From Acidimicrobiaceae bacterium (GTDB lineage Bacteria; Actinomycetota; Acidimicrobiia; Acidimicrobiales; Bog-793), in NCBI GenBank assembly GCA_027459565.1, contig DAIDIA010000037.1:1-10775 (forward strand): a DNA stretch of 10,775 bases, in the 5' to 3' direction. Positions 1 to 7,611 of this stretch are shown piece by piece. How positions within the stretch are numbered: the stretch's first letter is position 1; each line of letters begins with the position of its first letter. The notes beneath the pieces are model-generated. The model ran no database searches. It was not told where the DNA came from and worked only from the letters and a program-made list of their open reading frames with translations. Both the position numbers and the translations under genes were made by a program.

Positions 1-843
1 GCAGCTGCGCTCGTCCATCGTGCGATTGGGGACCAACTGACCTGCGTCTATGTCGATACGGGTCTGATGCGCGACGGAGAGTCCGAGCAGATCGAGGAGA
101 CCTTCCGCGCACAGTTCTCGATCAATCTCATCCATGTGAAGGCCGCAGATCGTTTCTTCGCGGCCTTGGCCGGAGTGACCGAGCCGGAGATGAAGCGGAA
201 GATCATCGGTGAACTCTTCATCCGCATCTTCGAAGAGGTGGCGCGCGAGATCGCAGATGTCCGGTTCTTGGCCCAGGGAACGCTCTATCCCGATGTGATT
301 GAATCGGGAACGAAGCACGCGGCGACGATCAAGTCGCACCACAACGTCGGTGGCCTGCCCGAGGACATGGCATTCGATCTTGTCGAACCGCTTCGCCTGT
401 TGTTCAAAGATGAGGTGCGCGCGATTGGCGCGGACCTCGGGCTACCTGAGGCAATGGTCTGGCGTCAGCCGTTCCCCGGTCCAGGGCTCGCGGTGCGCAT
501 TGTCGGCGAGGTGACCGAGGAACGCGCACAGATCCTGCGCGGCGCGGATGCAATCGTGCTCGAGGAGGTGCGCCGCGCGGGCCTCGATCGCGAGCTTTGG
601 CAGTCCTTTGCGGTACTCCCGGCTGTCCATACCGTTGGCGTGATGGGGGATGAACGCACCTACGCCTACCCGATCGTGATCCGCGCCGTGACGAGCGATG
701 ACGCGATGACCGCTGACTGGGCGCGACTTCCCTACGAGCTCCTCGAAACCCTCTCGACGAGGATCATCAACGAGGTGGATGGCGTCAACAGGGTCGCGTA
801 CGACATCACCTCGAAGCCTCCGGGCACAATCGAGTGGGAGTGA
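1..843 (+). CDS. guaA: GMP synthase (glutamine-hydrolysing), C-terminal part; 5' end outside the window
   Basis: This is the last 280 residues of GMP synthase, which converts XMP to GMP using ATP and glutamine nitrogen in the cytoplasm. The frame is open from base 1 and ends at TGA 841-843. The fragment opens with [11 protein letters not shown] and the VYVDTGLMR segment, which in the family lies just after the ATP-pyrophosphatase P-loop (SGGVDS). The glutamine amidotransferase domain and the P-loop are therefore upstream and not seen here. Visible family signatures are [13 protein letters not shown], the [14 protein letters not shown] segment, the [11 protein letters not shown] loop that starts the XMP-binding dimerisation domain, and the C-terminal ending [10 protein letters not shown]. 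No frameshift or missing key residue is seen in this part. The stop codon is embedded in the overlap with the downstream helicase gene, so the two are probably co-transcribed. The identification is very secure; only the 5' extent is unknown. Confidence 0.97.
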   Translation, partial: AAALVHRAIGDQLTCVYVDTGLMRDGESEQIEETFRAQFSINLIHVKAADRFFAALAGVTEPEMKRKIIGELFIRIFEEVAREIADVRFLAQGTLYPDVIESGTKHAATIKSHHNVGGLPEDMAFDLVEPLRLLFKDEVRAIGADLGLPEAMVWRQPFPGPGLAVRIVGEVTEERAQILRGADAIVLEEVRRAGLDRELWQSFAVLPAVHTVGVMGDERTYAYPIVIRAVTSDDAMTADWARLPYELLETLSTRIINEVDGVNRVAYDITSKPPGTIEWE

Positions 844-3143
844 GCGACCAGCGAGCAGACCGCGGTGATGTGATGGGCCCCGATTTCGACGCAGAGCCGA
901 GTCTTTTGCCTCTCGGCGACGAGACGAAGAGACGTCTGGTCGCGGATCTCAACCCGGCACAACGCGAGGCGGTGCTCTATGACGAGGGGCCGCTCGTCGT
1001 GATTGCGGGAGCGGGATCTGGCAAGACACGGGTGCTGACGCGACGGATCGCCAGAATCGTCGCCGATGGAGTGCCTCCGTATCGCATCATGGCGATCACC
1101 TTTACGAACAAGGCCGCAAACGAGATGCTTGAGCGTGTCGTCGATCTCGTCGGCAGGCCCGCCGAGCAGATGTGGATCTCGACCTTCCACCGGGCGTGCG
1201 TGCGCATCTTGCGTCGCGAGGCGGAGTACGTGGGCTACCGTTCGGGATTTTCGATCTATGACGATGCCGACAGTCGTCGTCTTGTCAATCACGTCCTCGA
1301 TGATCTGGGAATCGATACGAAGCGGTTCACTCCGCGGGCCGTCGCCGGTGCGATCAGTGCGGCGAAGAACGAAATGCTCGATGCAGTTGACTACGAGAAC
1401 CGCGCGTACACAATCTACGAACAGAAGATCGCTCAGGTCTTCAGCCTGTACAGCGCCCGCCTCAAGAGCGCGAACGCGATGGATTTCGATGATCTCCTCG
1501 GGGTGACGGTGCGGCTCTTCAGGGCTCATGCCGAGGTGCTCGAACGCTATCAGGACCGGTTCTTGCACCTCCTTGTCGACGAATACCAGGACACCAACCG
1601 CGCCCAGAACGAAATTGTCACCATGGTCGGCGCGCGGCACCGGAATGTCTGCATTGTCGGAGATTCCGATCAGTCGATCTATCGCTTTCGCGGCGCAGAG
1701 GTGCGCAACCTGCTCGATTTTGCCGTTGCCTTTCCCGAGACCAAGACTGTGATCCTTGACCAGAACTACCGATCGACCCAGAACATCCTCGATGCAGCGA
1801 ACGCCGTGATCGACAACAACATGATGCGTGAGGAGAAATCGCTCTGGAGCGCGCTCGGATCCGGTCAGAAGATCGTCCGCTACCACGCAGGCGACGAACG
1901 GGACGAGGCCACATTCATCGCCAATGAGATCGCCCGTCTACGCCGCGAGGAGCAGGTTCCCTATACCGACATGGCCGTGCTCTACCGGACGAATGCGCAG
2001 TCGCGCGCCGTCGAGCAGGCACTTGCAGATCGGGGCATCGCATGCACGATCATCGGTGGAACGCGTTTCTATGATCGAAGAGAGGTACGCGACCTGCTCG
2101 CCTACATCCGTCTCGTAGCGAATCCCTCAGATGAGGTCTCGCTTCGCCGGGTGATCAACGTTCCGCTTCGGGGTATCGGCAAGACAAGCGTCGACCGTCT
2201 GGTCCGGTACGCGAACGCCAACGGCCTCTCATTCGCGCAGGTGCTCGGATCCGCAAAGGAGGCGGGCGCGACGGGCCGCGCGCTGCGCTCGATCGAGCAG
2301 TTCGCCACCCTTGTGAGATCGCTCGAGCGACTCGCCGATCTCGCGCCCGCGGAGATCGTCCGGGCGATCCTCGTGGAAACGGGTTATCAAGAGTCGCTCG
2401 AATCGGAGGTCGCAATCGGAGGAAGCGGGCTCATCGAGGCTGAGAGCCGGCTCGCAAATGTGGAGGAGCTCGTCACCGTCGCCGAGAGCTATGACGACCT
2501 TGAAACCTTCCTCGCTACCACGGCCCTCGTTGCCGCAGTCGACGATCTTGAGAATTCCTCGGGCCGCGTCGCGCTCATGACGTTGCACGCCGTCAAAGGT
2601 CTTGAATTCGCGGCGGTATTCCTCACGGGACTCGAGGAGGGAATCTTCCCGCACGATCGTACGCTGGGGGAGCCAGATGACCTTGAGGAGGAGCGAAGGC
2701 TCTGCTACGTCGGCATCACCCGCGCCAGGGAGCGGCTCTATCTCACGCACACCTGGGTTCGCACGATCTTCGGCAACGCGCGCGAGAGCATTCCGAGCCG
2801 GTTTCTCAAGGAGATTCCCTCCGAGCTCATCGAAGACCGGTCCGATCCCTACGGGATGCATCGTGTTGAATCAAGAAATGATGATCTTCCCCGTTTTGTC
2901 CGGCCAGGATCTGGACCAACAGTCGCTGGATCGTCCGGCGCCCAAGCGAGGCAGTCCCCGATGTCCACTGGTGCCCAGCTGCTCGGGCTTCGGTCAGGAG
3001 AGATGATCGTGCACGCCCGTTGGGGCGAGGGCACCGTGAAGTCCGTGAGTGGCGAGGGAGACAAGGCAGAGGCGGTTATCGAGTTCCCCCGCCACGGCGC
3101 AAAGAAATTCCTTCTTGCGCTCACTCCACTCAAGCGCGCTTGA
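840..3143 (+). CDS. pcrA: UvrD/PcrA-type superfamily 1A DNA helicase
   Basis: ATP-dependent 3'-5' DNA helicase of the PcrA/UvrD family, acting in DNA repair and replication-conflict resolution. In order (about 767 residues) it shows: Q motif LNPAQREAV (~37-45), Walker A AGAGSGKT (~56-63), motif Ia [11 protein letters not shown] (~86-96), DEYQDTN of motif II (~247-253), [13 protein letters not shown] of motif III (~274-286), [10 protein letters not shown] of motif IV (~308-317), [12 protein letters not shown] of motif V (~579-590) and [15 protein letters not shown] of motif VI (~623-637). After a low-complexity linker there is a C-terminal Tudor-like segment ([13 protein letters not shown] onward), known in PcrA to contact RNA polymerase. 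The GTG at 840 overlaps the guaA stop as GTGA, which suggests translational coupling. GTG 834 and ATG 873 are alternatives, and none has a clear Shine-Dalgarno sequence, so the start is uncertain. Motif V has HAVKG where HxAKG or HASKG is usual, a minor change. PcrA and UvrD cannot be told apart by sequence alone. Confidence 0.95.
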   Translation: MSDQRADRGDVMGPDFDAEPSLLPLGDETKRRLVADLNPAQREAVLYDEGPLVVIAGAGSGKTRVLTRRIARIVADGVPPYRIMAITFTNKAANEMLERVVDLVGRPAEQMWISTFHRACVRILRREAEYVGYRSGFSIYDDADSRRLVNHVLDDLGIDTKRFTPRAVAGAISAAKNEMLDAVDYENRAYTIYEQKIAQVFSLYSARLKSANAMDFDDLLGVTVRLFRAHAEVLERYQDRFLHLLVDEYQDTNRAQNEIVTMVGARHRNVCIVGDSDQSIYRFRGAEVRNLLDFAVAFPETKTVILDQNYRSTQNILDAANAVIDNNMMREEKSLWSALGSGQKIVRYHAGDERDEATFIANEIARLRREEQVPYTDMAVLYRTNAQSRAVEQALADRGIACTIIGGTRFYDRREVRDLLAYIRLVANPSDEVSLRRVINVPLRGIGKTSVDRLVRYANANGLSFAQVLGSAKEAGATGRALRSIEQFATLVRSLERLADLAPAEIVRAILVETGYQESLESEVAIGGSGLIEAESRLANVEELVTVAESYDDLETFLATTALVAAVDDLENSSGRVALMTLHAVKGLEFAAVFLTGLEEGIFPHDRTLGEPDDLEEERRLCYVGITRARERLYLTHTWVRTIFGNARESIPSRFLKEIPSELIEDRSDPYGMHRVESRNDDLPRFVRPGSGPTVAGSSGAQARQSPMSTGAQLLGLRSGEMIVHARWGEGTVKSVSGEGDKAEAVIEFPRHGAKKFLLALTPLKRA

Positions 3144-3145
3144 GG

Positions 3146-4861
3146 TCAGGGTACGGTGCCCTTGATCGCCGGAGCGTTCGCGAGCTCGCGGTCGCGACGC
3201 TTGAACGTGATCGGAGCCGCCGTGGGGACGATTACGAACCGGTCATTGAACCACTGCGAGAGCGCCGGCGTAAACGGAACGCGAAACGCGCTCTTGCCGG
3301 CGAATACGGCATAGTCGGCGTGACTGAACAGATGTTGCCAGAGTGCAACGAGCGCAGGGTCCTTTGGTTCTTTTCGGTTGCGCTGCGGGGGATGGGCAGC
3401 GTCATAGGCAAGCCACGTGCCAGTTGAGTCAACCATGACCGGACACGATGGAGAGAAGTTCATCCGGTTTGCGATGATGAGCAGAATTTCCGAGTCCGAT
3501 ATGACGCAGCTGCCCGCGGGAATCGCCAGATCGAGAGATCGTCCCGGATCCCCGAAATGATCCATCTTGCCCGCCTGAAAGCGCGATTCGATCGCAACCA
3601 CAGTCGTGCTCGCCGCGACAAACGACGCCAGGCCGACTCCGCAGAGCGCGATCGGAAGGGCGCGGGATCCAAACATGCGGCGCAACCATGGCCGCGGTGA
3701 CCTGGACCGAGCGCGAAAGAATGTACCCGCTCCCGAGACGAAAGATCCGACCGCGGCTCCAATGACAAGCGCGAAGAACGCGTCAGCGAGAATGCAGTAG
3801 TGCGTATAGAACTGCTGGGGGATGCACACCATCGCGAAGGCAAATACGGCGGCGACGACGACGAGCCAGGTGAATGTCGTGGCCCTTCGTCGAAGCGCGG
3901 GAATCAATGTGCCAGCGAGGCTCACGAGTCCAAGCAACGAAGCTCCGAGCCAGGGCCACGGAGAATCCGGGCCGAGTGACAGGCGCTTTGGACTCGCGAT
4001 GTTGTTGAGTCCCACAAGCGCGGTGAGGCGGGTACGAAATGGCGTCGGAACCGCGGTTGTGCGCGTGAACTGCGAGCTGATTACGTCATGGATGAATCCG
4101 TGCGGAGCTCCGATGAAGAACGCAAGGCAGGGAATGACGAATCCCAAGAATGCCCCGAAGATGAGGTAGGAGAGCTGCCTGCGGTGTCGCCAGATCAGTA
4201 CGAAGAAGAATGCGAGGGCGATCGCGGCCGCAAAGAGCTTGATGGCACCGGCGAAGCCGAGCGCCGCACCCGCGAAGACAAGCTGACGGTTGGACGCGAG
4301 TCTGCCCGACGAGAAGGCAAGCGCGACTGCGAGCAGGCAGAAGAAGATCAGATAGGGCTCGAGCATGAGCGTGCGGTCCGAGCTGTACCCGGGTGGGTAG
4401 ATCGCGAAAAGCATCCCACCAACGAATGCTGCCGTGAGGCCCTTGTACCGAAGGATGAATGCGATCAGAAGGGCGTCGAGGCCGACAAATGTTCCGGTCA
4501 GCACGCGAGCGATCGCCAGACCGGCGCGTGGGTCTGCGGGCCCCACAAGAAGCGCAATTGGTGCGAGGATGATCGTGATCCCTGGCGGCTGGACCATCAC
4601 GAAGCTCCGGTAAGGAAGCTGGCCCGCCACCAGATGCATTGTCGCTCCGAAATACACCCCATCGTCGTATTCGGTCAGCGCGTAGAGTCCATGATGGACA
4701 CTCAGATTGTGAAAGACGATTCCTGACCCGACGCCGAACACGACGATCAAGATCACGATGAGGCCAACCCGGCGGGTCCAGAGGCGACCGCGCGGTGTGG
4801 GGTCCAGCTGAACGTCTTCGTGACCGATCGACTGGGGCCCAGCTGGGAGTGTCGTGGTCAC
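3146..4861 (-). CDS. Polytopic membrane glycosyltransferase-like protein (GT-C fold, GT39/GT87-like)
   Basis: Predicted integral membrane protein of 571 residues with about ten or eleven hydrophobic segments. The clearest are near residues 33-51, 93-108, 117-137, 142-158, 168-186, 195-225, 231-252, 304-323, 330-348, 355-375 and 401-424, followed by a soluble C-terminal part of about 145 residues. The loop after the first membrane segment holds YDDGVY (~65-70) and, further on, LPYRSFVMVQPPG. That is the acidic-pair plus PPG pattern of lipid-phosphosugar-dependent GT-C mannosyl- or arabinosyltransferases. By family it would transfer a sugar from a polyprenyl-phosphate donor on the outer face of the membrane; donor and acceptor cannot be read from sequence. 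The frame extends upstream to a TTG at 5014, but that would put the start inside the sucC ribosome binding site. I chose GTG 4861-4859, about 30 residues before the first membrane segment and just downstream of a likely -10 box. It stands alone between housekeeping genes on the other strand. Confidence 0.8.
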   Translation of the reverse strand: MTTTLPAGPQSIGHEDVQLDPTPRGRLWTRRVGLIVILIVVFGVGSGIVFHNLSVHHGLYALTEYDDGVYFGATMHLVAGQLPYRSFVMVQPPGITIILAPIALLVGPADPRAGLAIARVLTGTFVGLDALLIAFILRYKGLTAAFVGGMLFAIYPPGYSSDRTLMLEPYLIFFCLLAVALAFSSGRLASNRQLVFAGAALGFAGAIKLFAAAIALAFFFVLIWRHRRQLSYLIFGAFLGFVIPCLAFFIGAPHGFIHDVISSQFTRTTAVPTPFRTRLTALVGLNNIASPKRLSLGPDSPWPWLGASLLGLVSLAGTLIPALRRRATTFTWLVVVAAVFAFAMVCIPQQFYTHYCILADAFFALVIGAAVGSFVSGAGTFFRARSRSPRPWLRRMFGSRALPIALCGVGLASFVAASTTVVAIESRFQAGKMDHFGDPGRSLDLAIPAGSCVISDSEILLIIANRMNFSPSCPVMVDSTGTWLAYDAAHPPQRNRKEPKDPALVALWQHLFSHADYAVFAGKSAFRVPFTPALSQWFNDRFVIVPTAAPITFKRRDRELANAPAIKGTVP

Positions 4862-4868
4862 TAGGCAG

Positions 4869-4874
4869 ATGGTA
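4869..4874 (-). promoter_or_regulatory. Putative -10 element for the membrane glycosyltransferase gene, leaderless arrangement
   Basis: On the minus strand TACCAT fits the TAnnnT form of an actinobacterial -10 box. Seven bases separate it from the GTG chosen as start, so transcription would begin at or within a base or two of the start codon and the mRNA would have almost no leader. A possible GAGGA lies 14 bases before the GTG, too far for a normal Shine-Dalgarno. I see no convincing -35 element. A TAnnnT match is weak evidence alone; the spacing is what raises it. Confidence 0.35.
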
Positions 4875-4958
4875 GTCCTCGGGCGCTTCGCGATTGGTGC
4901 GAATGACGCGCAGGCGCGTGGCCAAACCCGAAGGGGCGAGAGGTGCCTCCGTGCCCGA

Positions 4959-4989
4959 TTGGGAGCGCGACCCGATGACTGTCTAGTGT
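4959..4989 (+). promoter_or_regulatory. Putative promoter of sucC-sucD
   Basis: TAGTGT at 4984-4989 fits a TAnnnT -10 box and predicts a transcript start near 4996, giving a leader of roughly 34 bases that contains the AAGGAGG site. TTGGGA at 4959-4964 could be a -35 element, but the 19-base spacer is long. The -10 call is moderate and the -35 call weak. Confidence 0.35.
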
Positions 4990-5012
4990 GATGGAAAACA
5001 TTTGCACTCGAC

Positions 5013-5019
5013 AAGGAGG
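5013..5019 (+). promoter_or_regulatory. Shine-Dalgarno sequence that fixes the sucC start
   Basis: AAGGAGG, the strongest ribosome binding site in the window, ends ten bases before GTG 5030. It selects that GTG over the in-frame GTG at 4988, which would lie upstream of the site and add 14 residues (including ENICTRQGGRTP) that no SucC normally has. Confidence 0.75.
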
Positions 5020-5029
5020 CCGGACGCCG

Positions 5030-6181
5030 GTGGATCTCTTCGAATATCAGGGCAAGCAGTACTTTGCCCGTTACGGCATTCCGGTGTCAGACGGCGATGT
5101 TGCAGATACGGTCGAGGATGCGGTGGCGGTGGCGAACCGGATCGGTTACCCCGTCGTGATCAAGGCTCAGGTCCAGGTGGGTGGTCGAGGCAAGGCGGGG
5201 GGCGTCAAGCTCGCAGCAAACGAGGACGAGGCACGGACGCACGCGACGTCAATTCTCGGTCTTGACATCAAGGGCCATATCGTTCATCGCCTGTGGGTTG
5301 AGCACGCGAGCGACATCAAACGTGAGTATTACGCGAGCTTTACCCTTGACCGCGCCGAGAAGGCGCACCTTTGCATGCTGAGCGCCAAGGGCGGCGTCGA
5401 TATCGAGCAGGTCGTCGAGGAGGACCCAGCGGCGATTGCGCGCCTCTATGTGAATCCAATCGATGGAGTCGATAGACAGGAACTCGAGAGGCTCGTCGAT
5501 GAGGCGGGTATCGATGCAGAGGCGAAGACAGGTGTCGTCGAGATGCTTGAGAAGCTGTATCGCTGTTATATCGATGGCGACGCGGATCTCGTAGAGATAA
5601 ACCCTCTGATCCTCACTCCAGATGGAAGGGTGCACGCGCTTGATGCGAAGGTCACGCTTGATGACGACGCAGCATTTCGCCACCCGGAGTGGAGTGACTT
5701 TGCCTATGACCAAGATGGAGACGCACGAGAGACGCTCGCGAGATCCAAGGGACTCAATTACGTCGGGCTTGACGGATCGGTCGGCATCATCGCGAACGGG
5801 GCGGGTCTTGCCATGAGTACGCTTGACGTCGTCAATCAGGTTGGCGGCAGTGCCGCGAACTTCCTGGATTGCGGCGGTGGCGCGAACGCGGATGTGATGG
5901 CCGATGCGCTTGAGGTCATCAACTCCGACCCTCGGGTGCGCGTAATCCTGATCAACATCTTCGGCGGAATAGTCCGGTGCGATGACGTTGCGAACGGCGT
6001 CTTGCTCGCAATCGAGCGGGTTGGCCTCTCGACACCAATCGTCATCCGCCTCGATGGGACGAATGCCCCGCTCGCCCGGGAGATACTGACGCCTCACCTC
6101 TCGGACCGAATGATTCTTGAACCGACCATGATCTCTGCGGCCAAGCGCGCGGCGGAGATCGCAAACAAAGGATCCAAATGA
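5030..6181 (+). CDS. sucC: Succinyl-CoA synthetase (ADP- or GDP-forming), beta subunit
   Basis: Beta subunit of the TCA-cycle enzyme that interconverts succinyl-CoA and succinate with substrate-level formation of ATP or GTP; it carries the ATP-grasp nucleotide site. At 383 residues it is close to the usual ~386-388. The start MDLFEYQGKQYFARYGIPV is the standard N terminus of the family. The ATP-grasp part shows VIKAQVQVGGRGKAGGVK (~43-60) with the nucleotide-contacting lysine, then VEINPL (~188-193) and DAKVTLDDDA (~205-214) with metal-binding Asn and Asp. The C-terminal ligase half shows IIANGAGLAM (~253-262), NFLDCGGGA (~277-285) and INIFGGIVRCD (~308-318). It overlaps sucD by ATGA, so the two subunits are translated together. 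Whether it prefers ATP or GTP is not decided by what I can see. No anomalies. Confidence 0.97.
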   Translation: MDLFEYQGKQYFARYGIPVSDGDVADTVEDAVAVANRIGYPVVIKAQVQVGGRGKAGGVKLAANEDEARTHATSILGLDIKGHIVHRLWVEHASDIKREYYASFTLDRAEKAHLCMLSAKGGVDIEQVVEEDPAAIARLYVNPIDGVDRQELERLVDEAGIDAEAKTGVVEMLEKLYRCYIDGDADLVEINPLILTPDGRVHALDAKVTLDDDAAFRHPEWSDFAYDQDGDARETLARSKGLNYVGLDGSVGIIANGAGLAMSTLDVVNQVGGSAANFLDCGGGANADVMADALEVINSDPRVRVILINIFGGIVRCDDVANGVLLAIERVGLSTPIVIRLDGTNAPLAREILTPHLSDRMILEPTMISAAKRAAEIANKGSK

Positions 6182-7065
6182 GCATCTTCATCGATGAGAA
6201 CACCAAGGTCATCGTGCAGGGCCTGACGGGGAGCCAGGGACGCTTCCATGGACTGCGCAACCGCGCGTACGGCACCAAGGTTGTCGCCGGTGTCACTCCG
6301 GGAAAGGGGGGCGAGAGTGTCGAGGGCATCCCCATCTACGACAGCGTCGCCGAGGCCGTCGCCGCGACCGGGGCCACCGCGAGCTTCGTTGTCGTTCCAC
6401 CGAAGGCAGCAGGAGAGGCAATCTTGCAGGCGGCCGCCGCCGGAATCGCGTTGATCGTCTGCATTACCGAACACATTCCCGCGAAGGACGAGGCGCTCGT
6501 CTTTGCCCGTCTCCGGCGTGATTTCCCCGGAACCCGCCTGCTCGGCCCGAACTGTCCCGGATTGATCTCTCCGGGAAAATCCAACATCGGAATCACTGCC
6601 GGCGAGATCGCCCTTCCCGGCGGACCGGTGGGGATCGTGAGTCGTTCGGGCACGCTTACGTACCAGGCACTTCACGAGTTGTCCCAACAGGGTGTGGGAC
6701 AGACCACGTGTGTTGGCATCGGCGGCGATCCCGTTCCCGGCACCAACTTCGTCGACGTGCTCTCGGCGTTCGAGGCGGATCCTGAAACCCGCGCCGTGAT
6801 CATGATCGGCGAGATCGGGGGATCCGAGGAGGAGCGAGCCGCAGAATACATCCGTGACCACATGACCAAGCCGGTCGTTGCGTACATCGCGGGCGTCACC
6901 GCACCTCCCGGCCGCAAGATGGGTCATGCCGGCGCGATTGTCTCTGGATCACACGGCACTGCTCAGGCAAAAATGGATGCCCTGCGCGCCGCCGGAGTCA
7001 TCGTCGCGAAGAATCCGACAGAGGCTGGAGAGAAGATGGTTGAGGTCGTCCACGCCCTCGCGTGA
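6178..7065 (+). CDS. sucD: Succinyl-CoA synthetase, alpha subunit
   Basis: Alpha subunit of succinyl-CoA synthetase, 295 residues, which binds CoA and carries the phosphohistidine. The Rossmann-type CoA-binding N-terminal domain shows [14 protein letters not shown] (~11-24) and GVTPGKGG (~38-45). [13 protein letters not shown] (~121-133) and SRSGTLTYQ (~155-163) are characteristic of the family. The phosphorylated His is His250 in GHAGAIVSG, and the partner glutamate loop GEIGGSEEE is at ~211-219. ATG 6178 overlaps the sucC stop by four bases (ATGA). After the TGA there are only 27 bases to the acetyltransferase gene, with no clear hairpin, so transcription may continue into it. The identification is very secure. 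Confidence 0.97.
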   Translation: MSIFIDENTKVIVQGLTGSQGRFHGLRNRAYGTKVVAGVTPGKGGESVEGIPIYDSVAEAVAATGATASFVVVPPKAAGEAILQAAAAGIALIVCITEHIPAKDEALVFARLRRDFPGTRLLGPNCPGLISPGKSNIGITAGEIALPGGPVGIVSRSGTLTYQALHELSQQGVGQTTCVGIGGDPVPGTNFVDVLSAFEADPETRAVIMIGEIGGSEEERAAEYIRDHMTKPVVAYIAGVTAPPGRKMGHAGAIVSGSHGTAQAKMDALRAAGVIVAKNPTEAGEKMVEVVHALA

Positions 7066-7092
7066 GGGCCATCGTCGAACGGGCGTGCTTGC

Positions 7093-7611
7093 ATGGTCGA
7101 ACCACTTGGAGCAGTCGCCGAGATCGGACTCCTTCGTAGCTCCGACGCGCGAGATTGCGTCGAAGTCGTACGCTCGCTGCCTGGTTGGTTCAGCTATCCC
7201 GGCGCGTTGGATGATGTTGCAAGCGCGACCTCGTCCCAGGAGGGTTTCTGTGCCCGGGTTGACGGCCAGTTGGTCGGATTTGTCACCGTCCGCTTGAGCT
7301 TTGCAGAGAGCCTTGAAATCACCTATCTCGCCGTTCATGCGATGTATCGAAACAAGGGCATCGGGAGCCAATTGGTGCGCGCGGTCGCGAGACTGTGCAA
7401 AGAGCGCTCCATCGAATTGATCTGCCTCTTGACACTCGGCCCTACGGCTGGGAGTTCTTTCTACGAGGAGACTGTGGCCTTTTACCGAGCATCGGGTTTC
7501 TGGCGCGTACGCGAGCTGCAGAACGCGGAGTGGGGCGGCGCCTACTCCCTTGTTATGACAGCTCTGGCGAGTCGGCTCCTCGAAGCGGAGTCGGGCGATG
7601 GGCTCACTTGA
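7093..7611 (+). CDS. GNAT-family N-acetyltransferase of unknown substrate
   Basis: A 172-residue single-domain protein with the GNAT fold, expected to move an acetyl group from acetyl-CoA to an amine. Motif A is visible: the beta-4 strand EITYLAVHAMY (~75-85), then the pyrophosphate-binding RNKGIG (~86-91) and the helix SQLVRAVARLC. FYEETVAFYRASGF (~123-136) is motif B. The N-terminal VRSLPGWFSY and central LTLGPTAGSSFY recall, from memory, a bacterial GNAT subfamily with an SLPEWFG...TLGPS...W pattern whose substrate is not known to me. ATG 7093 has no clear Shine-Dalgarno and no TAnnnT box at leaderless distance, so it probably relies on read-through from sucD. Its TGA shares one base with the ATG of the next gene, implying coupled translation with the SHMT homologue. 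The family call is firm, the substrate open. Confidence 0.85.
   Translation: MVEPLGAVAEIGLLRSSDARDCVEVVRSLPGWFSYPGALDDVASATSSQEGFCARVDGQLVGFVTVRLSFAESLEITYLAVHAMYRNKGIGSQLVRAVARLCKERSIELICLLTLGPTAGSSFYEETVAFYRASGFWRVRELQNAEWGGAYSLVMTALASRLLEAESGDGLT

Larger units (their letters stand above)
4862..5029. other. Divergent intergenic region between the membrane protein gene and sucC
   Basis: These 168 bases separate two genes transcribed away from each other, so they should hold promoters for both. Candidate -10 boxes lie at 4869-4874 (minus strand) and 4984-4989 (plus strand), about 110 bp apart. The sucC ribosome binding site is at 5013-5019. Between the two -10 boxes I see no strong dyad, repeat or small ORF with a credible start. 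Confidence 0.6.

Noticed and set aside
732..1886. Long open frame of 384 codons on the minus strand
   Set aside because: It lies antisense to guaA and the helicase, whose motifs are unmistakable, and it shows no recognisable domain. Long antisense frames are expected in this GC-rich codon usage.
4088..4925. Long frames overlapping the membrane protein gene (plus strand 4088-4726, minus strand other frame 4086-4925)
   Set aside because: The plus-strand frame is a charged, low-complexity shadow and the other is Arg/Pro-rich. Only the chosen frame has membrane segments and the DDG/QPPG pattern.
4862..5014. Extension of the membrane protein to a TTG at 5014
   Set aside because: It would start inside the sucC ribosome binding site and add an Arg-rich tail with no family match. 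GTG 4861 has a better placed -10 box.
4988..5029. Start of sucC at GTG 4988
   Set aside because: It lies upstream of the strong AAGGAGG site and adds residues absent from SucC. GTG 5030 gives the standard N terminus.
7066..7092. Possible terminator or promoter between sucD and the acetyltransferase gene
   Set aside because: I found no stable hairpin, T-run, TAnnnT box at useful spacing or Shine-Dalgarno in these 27 bases.
7395..7610. Upstream extension of the SHMT homologue frame
   Set aside because: It would overlap the acetyltransferase gene by over 200 bases, and the added residues do not resemble SHMT.
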